Positions 37,792 through 46,327 of a stretch of 64,000 bases of DNA are shown here, piece after piece. The translations under genes and the position numbers were made by a program. Each line of letters starts with the position of its first letter. Position 1 is the first letter of the stretch. The notes beneath the pieces were generated by a model, which searched no databases, was not told the DNA's origin, and saw nothing but the letters and a program-made list of their open reading frames with translations. Source of the stretch: Belnapia mucosa (GTDB lineage: Bacteria; Pseudomonadota; Alphaproteobacteria; Acetobacterales; Acetobacteraceae); assembly GCF_016775475.1 (NCBI RefSeq), contig NZ_JAEUXJ010000012.1, positions 110,299-174,298 of the forward strand, written 5' to 3'.

Positions 37792-38834
37792 GCAAGATGC
37801 AGCGCAAGATCGCCGTCGTCGCCGGCGGCGCGGGATTCCTCGGGTCGCACCTTTGCGATGCCCTTCTGTCGGAGAATGTCGACGTCATATGCGTCGACAA
37901 TTTCCGCACCGGACGGGCGCGCAACCTGGCGCATCTTCAGCGCGAGCCACGTTTTGAACTGATTGAGGCGGATGTTATCAATGCGCTGCCCGCGCGTCTT
38001 GGCCGGCTTCAAATCGACGCCGTGTTCAACCTCGCATGCGCTGCCTCGCCGCCGCACTACCAGGCGGATCCGGAGCACACTCTGCTGACCTGCGTGCTCG
38101 GCACGCGGAACCTACTCCGCCTAGCCGAGGCGTCGGGAGCGCGGTTCGTCCTGGCATCGACGAGCGAGATCTACGGTGATCCCGAGATCCATCCACAGGT
38201 CGAGACCTACTGGGGCAATGTTAACCCGACCGGACCACGGGCCTGCTACGACGAGGGCAAGCGCGCCGCCGAGACATTGACCTTCGACTACGCCAGGATG
38301 GGTCGCGTTGATGTCCGCGTCGCCCGGATCTTCAACACCTATGGCCCGCGGATGCGAGCCGATGATGGCCGCATCGTCTCTAATGCCATCACCCAGGCGC
38401 TGGCCGACAATCCGGTCACTATCTATGGTGACGGCACGCAAAGCCGGTCCTTCTGCTACGCCGAGGATCTGGTGGATGGATTGATGCGGCTTGGTGCGTG
38501 TGAGACGCCCTTGGACGGCCCGATCAATCTTGGCAACCCAGCGGAGCTGACGATTGCAAAACTGGTAGGGCAGGTTATCGCCCTGACAGGTTCGCGCTCG
38601 TCGACGGTGTTCTGCCCCTTGCCGCTGGATGACCCTCGCCGGCGCCGACCCAGTATCGCCCGCGCCAACAAGCTTCTGGGCTGGTCGCCACGCATTCCAC
38701 TCAGCACCGGGCTGAAATCCACCATCGCGTGGTTCGCGGCCGAACAGCAGCATACTCCCGTGGTCAACGCGCATGTCGGCAAAGTTCCCGCGAGTCTTCA
38801 TGCGTCTGGCGATGGCTTGGGCATGAACTCTTAA
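37788..38834 (+). CDS. UDP-glucuronate decarboxylase-like SDR (UDP-xylose synthase)
   Basis: A 348-residue extended SDR. VVAGGAGFLGSHLCDALL is the NAD loop. NLACAASPPHYQADPEHTL, FVLASTSEIYGDPEIHPQ, ACYDEGKRAAETL (Tyr-x3-Lys) and ARIFNTYGPRMRADDGRIVS match UDP-xylose synthases residue block by block, and YGDGTQSRSFCYAEDLVDG follows. It would decarboxylate UDP-glucuronate to UDP-xylose, consistent with a xylosidase-like GH-A protein in the same locus. It overlaps the CgeB stop (ATGA) and is the last gene of the operon; an IS5 remnant begins at its stop codon. Confidence 0.87.
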   Translation: MSKMQRKIAVVAGGAGFLGSHLCDALLSENVDVICVDNFRTGRARNLAHLQREPRFELIEADVINALPARLGRLQIDAVFNLACAASPPHYQADPEHTLLTCVLGTRNLLRLAEASGARFVLASTSEIYGDPEIHPQVETYWGNVNPTGPRACYDEGKRAAETLTFDYARMGRVDVRVARIFNTYGPRMRADDGRIVSNAITQALADNPVTIYGDGTQSRSFCYAEDLVDGLMRLGACETPLDGPINLGNPAELTIAKLVGQVIALTGSRSSTVFCPLPLDDPRRRRPSIARANKLLGWSPRIPLSTGLKSTIAWFAAEQQHTPVVNAHVGKVPASLHASGDGLGMNS

Positions 38835-39530
38835 GCCAGGCCGCGTGCGGCCTCGCGCCGAGATGCTAGACCGGATGTCCGTTCGAGGTGGGCGCGCAGC
38901 CTTGAGCCAACGATCGTCGTGTATCTGGCAGCCGTAGTCTCGGCGAGACTGCGGCAGCCGTGACCTGCTTCCTTTTTCCAAGCCATGCGGCTCTTCTCAG
39001 CGACGAGCGGAATGTGGCGCTTACGTTGGCTTGATGCCTCGGCAATCCCCGTGCTTGAGACCATCTCGCCGGTGCCAGCACCGACGGCGAGATGCAGCTT
39101 GCGCCAGGACCGGTGCGCTCGGCCATGCTTCTCCTCATTCCATCCGCCCCGGCCAAACAGCTTGAGGCCCTTACCATTGGTCAGCAGGTGCAGCCGGTCG
39201 TGCGGGACCACCGTCGGCTGCCGCCAACGAAGCTGCGGCTGCGCCGGCGCAAGGTCGTGTGGCCCGGGACACGTAACGCTGGCCCGAGTAACTGCAGCAC
39301 GCTCGTCGCGAAGCCCTCAGCTGGGCGCGGGGCGAGATGGAGGACGAGCCGCAGCATCAGCACCGGCTCGATCACTGCATCCGATTCCCGAGCTTGGCCG
39401 CCGGGCGTGCTCCGCCGCGGTGCCTGGCACCCGCTCAGGGCATCATCATCGAGTCAGAGCGTCAGGTCGCCACGCCGCCGTAGCCCGGCCTTATAGGCTG
39501 GCCAGTTCCGGATCCGGTAGCGTACTTCCG
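38831..39530 (-). pseudogene. IS5-family transposase remnant
   Basis: The minus strand gives, in order, NWPAYKAGLRRRGDLTL then a stop in place of Trp. QAPRRSTPGGQARESDAVIE and PVLMLRLVLHLAPRPAEGFA follow, then after a shift GLKLFGRGGWNEEKHGRAHR and SWRKLHLAVGAGTGEMVSST, then after a deletion of about 70 residues IPLVAEKSRMAWKKEAGHG and RSLAETTAARYTTIVG. These are successive blocks of IS5-type transposases. A stop, shifts and a deletion make it dead. It abuts the end of the glycan operon. Confidence 0.82.
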
Positions 39531-39639
39531 GGATACGGTGACGCCGGGCGGCGTTGTGTTTGAATGGCGTTCCCGAAACCATAACGGATTTGTTGCATCT
39601 GGGCCATCCGCCACGGCTCTGTGCACCGACACGGAAGGA

Positions 39640-40146
39640 ATGGAGATTGCGTCTGCTATGACGGATTGGCTCTGGCGGACTGCCTACAAGGTCGGCTTCC
39701 ACGCGGCCCGGCTCTGGTGGTGGCTGCGCCGCCCAGATCATGACGGTGCCGTTGTGGCGATCTGGCTCGACGGCCGCATCCTTGTCGTTCGACAATCCTA
39801 CCGCTCGAACTTCTCCTGGCCCGGAGGCGGGATTCACCGGAATGAAGACCCCAGGGACGCGGCTCGACGTGAACTCGGCGAGGAGCTTGGGCTGGCCGTC
39901 AGCGCCGATGCCCTCGTGCTCGCCCGGGAAATGGTTGTGGATTGGGACTACCGACGCGACCGCGTGCGCATCTTCGAGTTGCACCTGCAGGCCGAGCCTC
40001 CCATCCGCCTCGACAACCGTGAAGTTGTGAGTGCCCGCTTCGTCGATCCACTCGCGCTGCTGCAGGCGGACGACCTCCCTCCGTTCATCCGGGGCTATTT
40101 ATGTGAGCTGCCACCGAAGCGTCAGCGTCCGTCGGCTGGGGCCTGA
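39640..40146 (+). CDS. Nudix hydrolase
   Basis: A 168-residue protein. After a short N-terminal helix with several Trp residues (WLWRTAYKVGFHAARLWWWL) comes a Nudix fold with the box GGGIHRNEDPRDAARRELGE then ELGL, satisfying G-x5-E-x7-R-E-x2-E-E-x-G. The C-terminus has FVDPLALLQADDLPPFIRGY. ATG 39640 or 39658 could be the start; both have purine-rich upstream sequence. The substrate is probably a nucleoside diphosphate derivative. It lies between two IS remnants just beyond the glycan operon. Confidence 0.82.
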   Translation: MEIASAMTDWLWRTAYKVGFHAARLWWWLRRPDHDGAVVAIWLDGRILVVRQSYRSNFSWPGGGIHRNEDPRDAARRELGEELGLAVSADALVLAREMVVDWDYRRDRVRIFELHLQAEPPIRLDNREVVSARFVDPLALLQADDLPPFIRGYLCELPPKRQRPSAGA

Positions 40147-40228
40147 CGAACTGTGTGATCATCCTCCGCTTCGCAGTTGAATGAGACATCCCGCAAGTGG
40201 ACGGTGTCCGCGGATCGGGTTTACGACG

Positions 40229-40534
40229 ATGACAGAGCTGACGGATGCCGCTGGTCCTGGCCGGGACGGCCGGATGTCACGGCAGCGCAAGCGGAACGCG
40301 GTGCTGCGGCTGCTCCGGGGCGAGGACCTGGAGACGGTCTCGCGGGCGCTAGGTGTGACCGCGGCTACCCTGAGCAGCTGGCGCGACGCCTTTCTGGCTG
40401 CTGGTACCCGCAAAGCAGAGCAGGCCGGAACGCAGCGCCTGAAGCGCGAGCTGAAGTGGCTCCAGGAGGAGGTGGAGATCCTCCGCAAGGCGGCGGCTTT
40501 TTTCGCCAAGGCGGTTGAGCCGCAAAGGGGATGA
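40229..40534 (+). CDS. IS3-type transposase OrfA
   Basis: A 101-residue DNA-binding subunit with helix-turn-helix RGEDLETVSRALGVTAATLS-SW and a C-terminal coiled coil (LKRELKWLQEEVEILRKAAA). ATG 40229 is preferred; an upstream ATG at 40181 is in frame. The stop overlaps the following orfB start by four bases. It appears intact although its partner is truncated. Confidence 0.8.
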   Translation: MTELTDAAGPGRDGRMSRQRKRNAVLRLLRGEDLETVSRALGVTAATLSSWRDAFLAAGTRKAEQAGTQRLKRELKWLQEEVEILRKAAAFFAKAVEPQRG

Positions 40535-40850
40535 ACGGGACGACGTTCAGCTTTGTGTCGGCCGAGCGGGCGAACCACGCCGTCCAAAGCCGTGCCGAGG
40601 CGGAAGCCGAGCTGCGCAGGCAGGTCGGCCGCATCTTCGCCGCTCGCCGGTGGGTTTACGGCTTGGCACGCGTCCACGCCGAGCTGCGCCGGGAAGGGCT
40701 GCGGCATTCGCGCCGGCGCGTCGAGCGGCTAATGCGCGAGACGAGGCTCTCGGCTGGCCGGGGCCGCCGCCGCACATCCCGCACCACGGACAGCCGCCAC
40801 GAGCTGCCGGTCGCCCCCAACCTGCCGCCAGAGCTCTACCGCGACTATTA
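40531..40850 (+). pseudogene. IS3-type transposase OrfB, 3'-truncated
   Basis: The N-terminal part of the integrase-type subunit is present: VYGLARVHAELRREGLRHSR with RRVERLMRETRLSAGRGRRR and TDSRHELPVAPNLPPEL. Similarity ends there, before the DDE core, and the frame continues into unrelated sequence. The element has lost its right end. Confidence 0.78.
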
Positions 40851-40918
40851 TGTAGTAGGTCCGCACCGGAACTGCTCCTTGCGTTCAGCCTTTCGATCTC
40901 CGACCCACGGAGTTGAAA

Positions 40919-41143
40919 ATGCCGAACGACAAGGGAAAAGGAACCAGGAAGCCGGGCTGGGCCTCTGAGGAGAAAGGCCGAGGGGCACCCACCTCGAGCG
41001 ACGCGGAGGCGGCGGGGGAAGCGGGCGGTGCGACTCCCAAGGCAGGCTATGGTGGCGATGACCGCGCCGCGACGGAAGCCGCTGCGGCACGGGTGGCGGA
41101 GGACTCGAAGGACGAAGCCGGCCCCAAGGACCGTAAGCGCTGA
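40919..41143 (+). CDS. Small hydrophilic protein of unknown function
   Basis: A 74-residue highly charged, low-complexity protein rich in Lys, Glu, Gly and Ala (EEKGRGAPTSSDAEAAGEAG). It has no predicted membrane segment or domain. The ATG is supported by GGAG six bases upstream. It resembles short disordered stress-type proteins, but I do not recognise a family. Confidence 0.5.
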   Translation: MPNDKGKGTRKPGWASEEKGRGAPTSSDAEAAGEAGGATPKAGYGGDDRAATEAAAARVAEDSKDEAGPKDRKR

Positions 41144-41321
41144 CAAACCACGCCCAGTTTGAAACCTGCAGCCCTGCCAACGCCGGCTAGCACAATGCTT
41201 TTCCAGAGGAGCGTCATCAACGGGGTGGACTAGGGTTTCCAAGCTGGAGTTGGTTTAGCCCTGGAGGTAACATTCTGCGAAAGCGCGTCAAACGCGCCCC
41301 ACGTCGTGTCGCCTTCCGATT

Positions 41322-41975
41322 ATGCTTGAGCCTATGCAGCAATATGACGCAGTCCTTGTGCCCGGCGGTGGCCTGCGACCAGGCGGCACGCTGCCGCCAT
41401 TTGTGCTGAACCGGTTAGAGGCGGCCGAGGCCCTGGCCGGCGAGGCACCCATCATCCCGCTAAGTGCGCACACCGTTCATCGTGCCCCACCGCTCAATGC
41501 TGCGGGCTTCCCAGTGTTGGAATCCGTTGCCGCCGCGGAGGCCCTGCTCGCGCGCGGCGTGCCGGCGGCACGGATCTGGACTGAGACGGCATCACTCGAC
41601 ACGATCGGGAACGCCTATTTCGCCCGTATGATCCATACCGATCCGGCCGGTCTTCGACGCCTGTTGGTGGTGAACTCGGAGTTCCACATGCCACGGACCC
41701 GGATGATCTTCGACTGGGTCTTCAGCCTTTCCCCAGCCGAACCGCCTTACACCGTGGACTACCATACGGTGCCAGACCTAGGTCTGACGGAGGTGAGCAT
41801 TGCGGCGCGGCGCGCGAAGGAGGTGGCGAGAATGGAGGGTTTGCGCCGCCTCATTTCTCGCATCGGCAGCCTTGCCGCAATGCATCGGTTTTTATTCACC
41901 GAGCATCAGGCCTATGCCGCGGGAGCCGATCCTCAAAGCGATGCCCCGCCAGCTGCAGCGCTCGAGAGTTACTAA
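41322..41975 (+). CDS. YdcF-family (DUF218) protein
   Basis: A 217-residue protein. VLVPGGGLRPGGTLPPFVLN opens the fold. The DUF218 signature is ASLDTIGNAYFARMIH and RRLLVVNSEFHMPRTRMIFD-WVF. The family has a SAM-binding or envelope-related fold of uncertain function; no membrane segment is seen here, unlike SanA/ElyC types. A second in-frame ATG lies at 41334. It stands alone between an IS remnant and a Bug gene. Confidence 0.82.
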   Translation: MLEPMQQYDAVLVPGGGLRPGGTLPPFVLNRLEAAEALAGEAPIIPLSAHTVHRAPPLNAAGFPVLESVAAAEALLARGVPAARIWTETASLDTIGNAYFARMIHTDPAGLRRLLVVNSEFHMPRTRMIFDWVFSLSPAEPPYTVDYHTVPDLGLTEVSIAARRAKEVARMEGLRRLISRIGSLAAMHRFLFTEHQAYAAGADPQSDAPPAAALESY

Positions 41976-42030
41976 AGAGTGACGTGCCGGTTCAGGCCGA
42001 AGCTGTCCGGCCTTGGCGTGAGCGGCAGCC

Positions 42031-43023
42031 CTACTGCATCTCGATACCAGCCGCTTTGATGGCCGCAGCGTTGCGCTCGATGTCGGTGGCGATGCGCTCG
42101 CGGAAGCGCACCGGGTCTAGTACGAAGATGTCGCCTTGAGCCAGCAGCGGCGGGCGCGCCGTGGGCGACTCCGCTGTTGCCCGCATCATACCATATAGGC
42201 GGTTCACCAGCTCGGGCGGTGTATTGGCTGGTGCGACCAAACCATTCCAGAAAACGGCGGCGAAGTCTGGGTAGCCGGCTTCCTTGACTGTCGGTACCTC
42301 CGGCAACTCGCGCCAGCGCGTCTCACCAGTGGTAGCCAACGCTGCCAAGGTGCCAGCTTGGATCAGCGGTCCGCCTGTGGTGGGGGTATCCAGTAGCACG
42401 TCCACCTCGCCGGCCACCATGGCGTTAGTCGCCACCGAAGAGCCGCGGTAGGGCACATGCAACATCTGCGCACCGGCTGCCGCCAACAGCTGCTCCATAT
42501 GCAGGTGCTGGAGGTTCCCGACGCCGGCCGAGGCATAGGTAACCCGCCCGGGCTGCCGCTGCGACAGCGCAATCAGATCCTGTAACGTGCGCACGCCCTG
42601 GGTGCGCGGATTGCGCGGGTTGATCACCAAGATGAAGGGGCTGATGGTGATCGTAGCCACAGGCAGCAGATCACGCAGCGGGTCATAGCGTGTGTCGCGA
42701 TAGAGCAGGTGGTTCACGGTCATGGTGCTGGTGTTGCTGACCAGCAGGGTATGGCCGTCGGTCGCTGCCGCGACGGATGCAGCGCCGAGCGAACCGTTTG
42801 CGCCAGTTCGGTTCTCCACCACGATAGGCTGCGAGAGGCGGGTTCGAAAGTCATCGGCCAGGATGCGGGCGCAAATGTCGGTCGAGCCGCCGGCAGGATA
42901 GCCGACTACCAGGCGCACTGGCCGATTTGGCCAGGCAGCAGCGTCGGTCTGCGTCAGACCGGGCCTCGCCAGTACAGAAAGTGCCGCGGCGCCCAGAGCG
43001 CGTCGATTGAGGAGTGCCTGCAT
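42031..43023 (-). CDS. Bug/TctC binding protein
   Basis: A 330-residue exported receptor. The signal region LNRRALGAAALSVLARPGLT precedes WPNRPVRLVVGYPAGGSTDI. VVENRTGANGSLGAASVA and VLLDTPTTGGPLIQAGTLAA are further family segments. It is divergent from the ABC importer operon at 43508 rather than linked to TctAB permease genes. The ligand is unknown. Confidence 0.9.
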   Translation of the reverse strand: MQALLNRRALGAAALSVLARPGLTQTDAAAWPNRPVRLVVGYPAGGSTDICARILADDFRTRLSQPIVVENRTGANGSLGAASVAAATDGHTLLVSNTSTMTVNHLLYRDTRYDPLRDLLPVATITISPFILVINPRNPRTQGVRTLQDLIALSQRQPGRVTYASAGVGNLQHLHMEQLLAAAGAQMLHVPYRGSSVATNAMVAGEVDVLLDTPTTGGPLIQAGTLAALATTGETRWRELPEVPTVKEAGYPDFAAVFWNGLVAPANTPPELVNRLYGMMRATAESPTARPPLLAQGDIFVLDPVRFRERIATDIERNAAAIKAAGIEMQ

Positions 43024-43507
43024 GGACGCCCCTTTCCTCCCCTTGCCGCTCCCATAGGCACGGCACCAGCAGGGATCAGACCAGCTTCGCCGCGGATCGT
43101 CCAGACGAGCGTTGCCTGAGCTTTATGCGCTGCTCGGGCTCCTCGGGTATCCCCCTGTCCAGGTCGGTCGGGCTAGTCCTACCAGGCGAGTGCCTCCTGC
43201 TCATCTCCCCTCGGCCCGGCCGCACTGTCCCGCTGGGGCCAGTCCAAATGCCGCGCTCCGGCACTCCGTTGACGTCGTACCAATCGTGCCAGGTGTTGAT
43301 AGCGTTGGTGGTTACGAGCCGCAGCCCCTCGCCCGCAGTCACCCGTTGGTCGAAAGGCGTGAGTTACGCCGAGGACCGCTGCGCATCGATGGGAAACCCC
43401 GCGGTCTTCACAGGCGGCTGATCTGGCGCGTCGGGGCTGGCATCTGGCGTGCGGTCAGGCTCTGCTACCTTCCACAAAGCGAAGAATGGTTGCAGAGGGA
43501 GCGTCAC
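43024..43507. other. Intergenic region between divergent transport genes
   Basis: A 484-base gap between the Bug gene and the ABC importer operon, expected to contain two promoters. An isolated TTGACG is present at 43269 but lacks a convincing minus-10 element. A minus-strand open stretch (43076-43342) has no recognisable domain. Confidence 0.4.
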
Positions 43508-44569
43508 ATGCCGCAGGTTACACGCCGCGGGGTGCTGGGCACAGGCCTGGGCGCCACGTTAGCCAGCTTCGCAATCATTCGCCGGGGAGCGGCGCAGGAC
43601 CTGCCCCCGCACGAGCGCGAACTCTATGAGGCTGCCAAGCGCGAGGGCGAGATCACCTGGTACTCCGGCCAGTACAGCGCGGAGGGATCGGAGGCAGTAG
43701 GCCGCGGCTTCATGGAGCGGTACGCCGGGGTGCGCTGCAACGTGGTGCGCAGCACATCCCAGGTCGCCTTCCAGCGCCTGTCGCAGGATGCGCGGGCGCG
43801 GGTGGCGCAATGCGATGTCTTCAGTTCCACCAACACCGGCCACTTTACCATGCTGAAGCGGGAGGGGCGGCTGCTGCAGTTCCGCCCGAGGAATGCGGAC
43901 GGGTTGCTGGAAGCAATCCGCATCGCCGACCCCGACAACTACTACCAGACTAGCTTTCTCGGCCTGTTCTTGCTGGGCTACAACACTCAGAAGGTAAAGG
44001 ACGCGGAAGCGCCGAAAAGCTGGACGGATGTGCTCGACCCGAAGTGGAGGGACCAGGTGGCCGTGGGCCATCCGGGCTTCAGCGGCGCTATCGGGGTCTG
44101 GGCCGTGCAGATGCGCAAAATGTATGGCTGGGACTATTTCAAGCGCTTGGAGCGGAACCGGCCGCAAATTGGCCGCTCCAGCCAAGACCCGGTGACCCTG
44201 CTGAATGCCGGGGAGCGCAGCATCGGCATCTGCGTCCCCGCCGGAACTATGCTGCTCAGCATGTCGCGCGGCAATCCGTTGCGGCTGATCTACCCGACTG
44301 AGGGCACGCTAGCCACCATCTCACCCTCCGCGATCCCGTCGAACGCGCCGCACCCGAACGCGGCCAAGCTGTTCATGGAGTACCAAACCGGGCCCGAGAT
44401 GTCACAGGTCATACGCCGCCTGTTCGGAGAGCCGTTGCGGCCGGATGTACCGGCAGCCGAAGGCTCTCTGCCGCTGGACCAGGTGAAGCTGATCGCACCG
44501 AGCCAGGATGAGCAGGAGAAGGGCGTGCCGGAAGTCCGCGAACTCTGGCGCGACACGTTCGGTATCTGA
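43508..44569 (+). CDS. ABC transporter substrate-binding protein, iron(III)/phosphonate type
   Basis: A 353-residue periplasmic protein with a twin-arginine-like signal (TRRGVLGTGLGATLASFAII). EITWYSGQYSAEGSEAVGRG, VFSSTNTGHFTMLKREGRLL and SWTDVLDPKWRDQVAVGHPG are characteristic of the FbpA / 2-aminoethylphosphonate binding-protein group. The ATG at 43508 follows GAGGGAG. It begins a three-gene operon with a fused permease (one base later) and an ATPase. The substrate could be ferric iron, phosphonate or another anion. Confidence 0.88.
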   Translation: MPQVTRRGVLGTGLGATLASFAIIRRGAAQDLPPHERELYEAAKREGEITWYSGQYSAEGSEAVGRGFMERYAGVRCNVVRSTSQVAFQRLSQDARARVAQCDVFSSTNTGHFTMLKREGRLLQFRPRNADGLLEAIRIADPDNYYQTSFLGLFLLGYNTQKVKDAEAPKSWTDVLDPKWRDQVAVGHPGFSGAIGVWAVQMRKMYGWDYFKRLERNRPQIGRSSQDPVTLLNAGERSIGICVPAGTMLLSMSRGNPLRLIYPTEGTLATISPSAIPSNAPHPNAAKLFMEYQTGPEMSQVIRRLFGEPLRPDVPAAEGSLPLDQVKLIAPSQDEQEKGVPEVRELWRDTFGI

Positions 44570-44570
44570 C

Positions 44571-46325
44571 ATGCCCGACACTGCCGCCTCCCTTCCCGAA
44601 CCCGTGGGCGAGACCCGCGGCACCCGCCGCCTCGGCCTGCTTGGACGGCTCCGCCACGTCGAACCGGTAGCGCTGGTTTGGTTAATGCTGCTCCTGGCAT
44701 TGCTGTTCTTGGTGGTGGCGCCCCTGGCCAAGCTCTTCGCTGTCAGCTTCGAGACGCAAGGCACCGGCGAGTTCACCCTCTCCAACTACGTCGCCGCCTA
44801 CGGCCGCGCGCGATACGTCGATGCGTTGGTGAATTCACTAACTCTGGGCCTTGCCTCCGCCACGCTGTCGGTGGCGCTGGCAGTCCCGATGGCCTGGGCG
44901 GTGTCGCGCACCGACATGCCCGGCAAGGGCCTCACCTGGGGCGTGGTGATGGGTGCCTTCGTCATGCCGCCCTACCTCGGCGCGGTAGGCTGGATGCTGC
45001 TGGCGGGCCCGAATTCAGGAGCAGTCAACCGCTTCTGGCGCTGGGCGACCGGGGCAGAAGGCCCGCTCTTCAACATCTTCAGCTTCGAGGGGCTGGCGCT
45101 GGTCATCGCGCTGCACTCCTTCCCACTGGTCTTCATCTTCGTCAAGGCAGCGCTGGACCTCATCTCCTCGGAGATGGAGGACGCGGCCAACATCCTTGGC
45201 GCTGGTACCTGGACCACGATGCGCAAGGTGTCGCTGCCCCTAGTCTGGCCGGCGATCCTCGGCGCCTTCGTGGTGGTGTTTCTGGAAACCATCGCGCTGT
45301 TCGGCACGCCAGCCCTCATCGGCATCCCGGCACGCATCAACGTGGTCACGACACAGCTCTGGCAATTCTTCGAATACCCGGTCCGGGTCGAAGTCGCTGC
45401 CGCCTACGCCATGCCGCTCCTACTGATCACGGTGGGCATGATTGTGGCGCAAAAGCTGTTTCTAGCCCGCAAGGGCTTCGTCTCGCAGACTGGCAAGGGC
45501 GGTGAGCGGCGGCCAATCAAGCTTGGCCCCTGGCGCTGGCTGCTCTTTACCTGGTGCGCTTTGGTCGGATTGCTGTCGGTGGTGATGCCGTTGGGTATCC
45601 TAGTGCAGGCCTCGTTCGCCAAGGCCTGGGGGCGAGGGATCAGCCTGGACAACTTCACCCTGCGTAACTACCAGCACCTTATCTTCGAGCACGAGATGGC
45701 GCTGACCTCGATCTGGAACACGGTCTGGTTCTCAGCCTCCGCCGCGACCATGGCTGTGCTGATTGCGCTACTGGTCGCCTACATTGTGCAACGCCGCTTG
45801 GTGCCCTTCGGCGACGCGCTCGGGTTCCTGGCCATGGCCCCCTTCGTCATCCCGGGTATCGTCATGGCCATCGGCTTCTACGCTGCCTATGCCTCGCCGC
45901 CGGTGGCGCTTTACGGCACGGCAGCCATCATAATCTTCGCCTTCACTGCGCGCTTTTTGCCCATCGCTTACGCCAATTCGGCCGCTGCGGTGCGAACCGT
46001 GCATCCGGAGATGGAGGAGGCGGCGCGCATCCTTGGCAGCGGCCGGCTGCACGCCATCGCACATGTCACCGCGCCATTGCTGAAAAGGGCACTGCTCGGC
46101 GGCTGGCTAATCGTCTTCATCGTCGCCACCCGGGAACTCTCCGCAGCAATCTTCCTAGTGGGGCCACGGACGCGAACCATGTCCGTCCTTCTCTACGACC
46201 TGAGCGAGGCCGGCAATTTTGAGGTGCTGGCCGCCTTCGGTGGCCTCCTGCTGCTCATCACCCTGGTGCTCGTTGGCATTGGCATGAAGCTAGTCGGACG
46301 CGACTTCATGCTGCGGAGGACCTAG
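44571..46325 (+). CDS. ABC transporter permease, fused two-domain (FbpB-like)
   Basis: A 584-residue inner-membrane protein with two homologous six-helix halves. The coupling (EAA) motifs are EMEDAANILGAGTWTTMRKV in the first half and EMEEAARILGSGRLHAIAHV in the second, which identify it as an internally duplicated permease as in ferric-iron and thiamine importers. ATG 44571 lies one base after the upstream stop. It pairs with the ATPase gene two bases downstream. Confidence 0.9.
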   Translation: MPDTAASLPEPVGETRGTRRLGLLGRLRHVEPVALVWLMLLLALLFLVVAPLAKLFAVSFETQGTGEFTLSNYVAAYGRARYVDALVNSLTLGLASATLSVALAVPMAWAVSRTDMPGKGLTWGVVMGAFVMPPYLGAVGWMLLAGPNSGAVNRFWRWATGAEGPLFNIFSFEGLALVIALHSFPLVFIFVKAALDLISSEMEDAANILGAGTWTTMRKVSLPLVWPAILGAFVVVFLETIALFGTPALIGIPARINVVTTQLWQFFEYPVRVEVAAAYAMPLLLITVGMIVAQKLFLARKGFVSQTGKGGERRPIKLGPWRWLLFTWCALVGLLSVVMPLGILVQASFAKAWGRGISLDNFTLRNYQHLIFEHEMALTSIWNTVWFSASAATMAVLIALLVAYIVQRRLVPFGDALGFLAMAPFVIPGIVMAIGFYAAYASPPVALYGTAAIIIFAFTARFLPIAYANSAAAVRTVHPEMEEAARILGSGRLHAIAHVTAPLLKRALLGGWLIVFIVATRELSAAIFLVGPRTRTMSVLLYDLSEAGNFEVLAAFGGLLLLITLVLVGIGMKLVGRDFMLRRT

Positions 46326-46327
46326 GG

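Noticed and set aside
43269..43274. TTGACG as a possible minus-35 box
   Set aside because: No acceptable minus-10 sequence 16-18 bases downstream.
43076..43342. 88-codon minus-strand open frame in the transporter intergenic region
   Set aside because: No domain, weak start context and a position inside an expected divergent promoter region.
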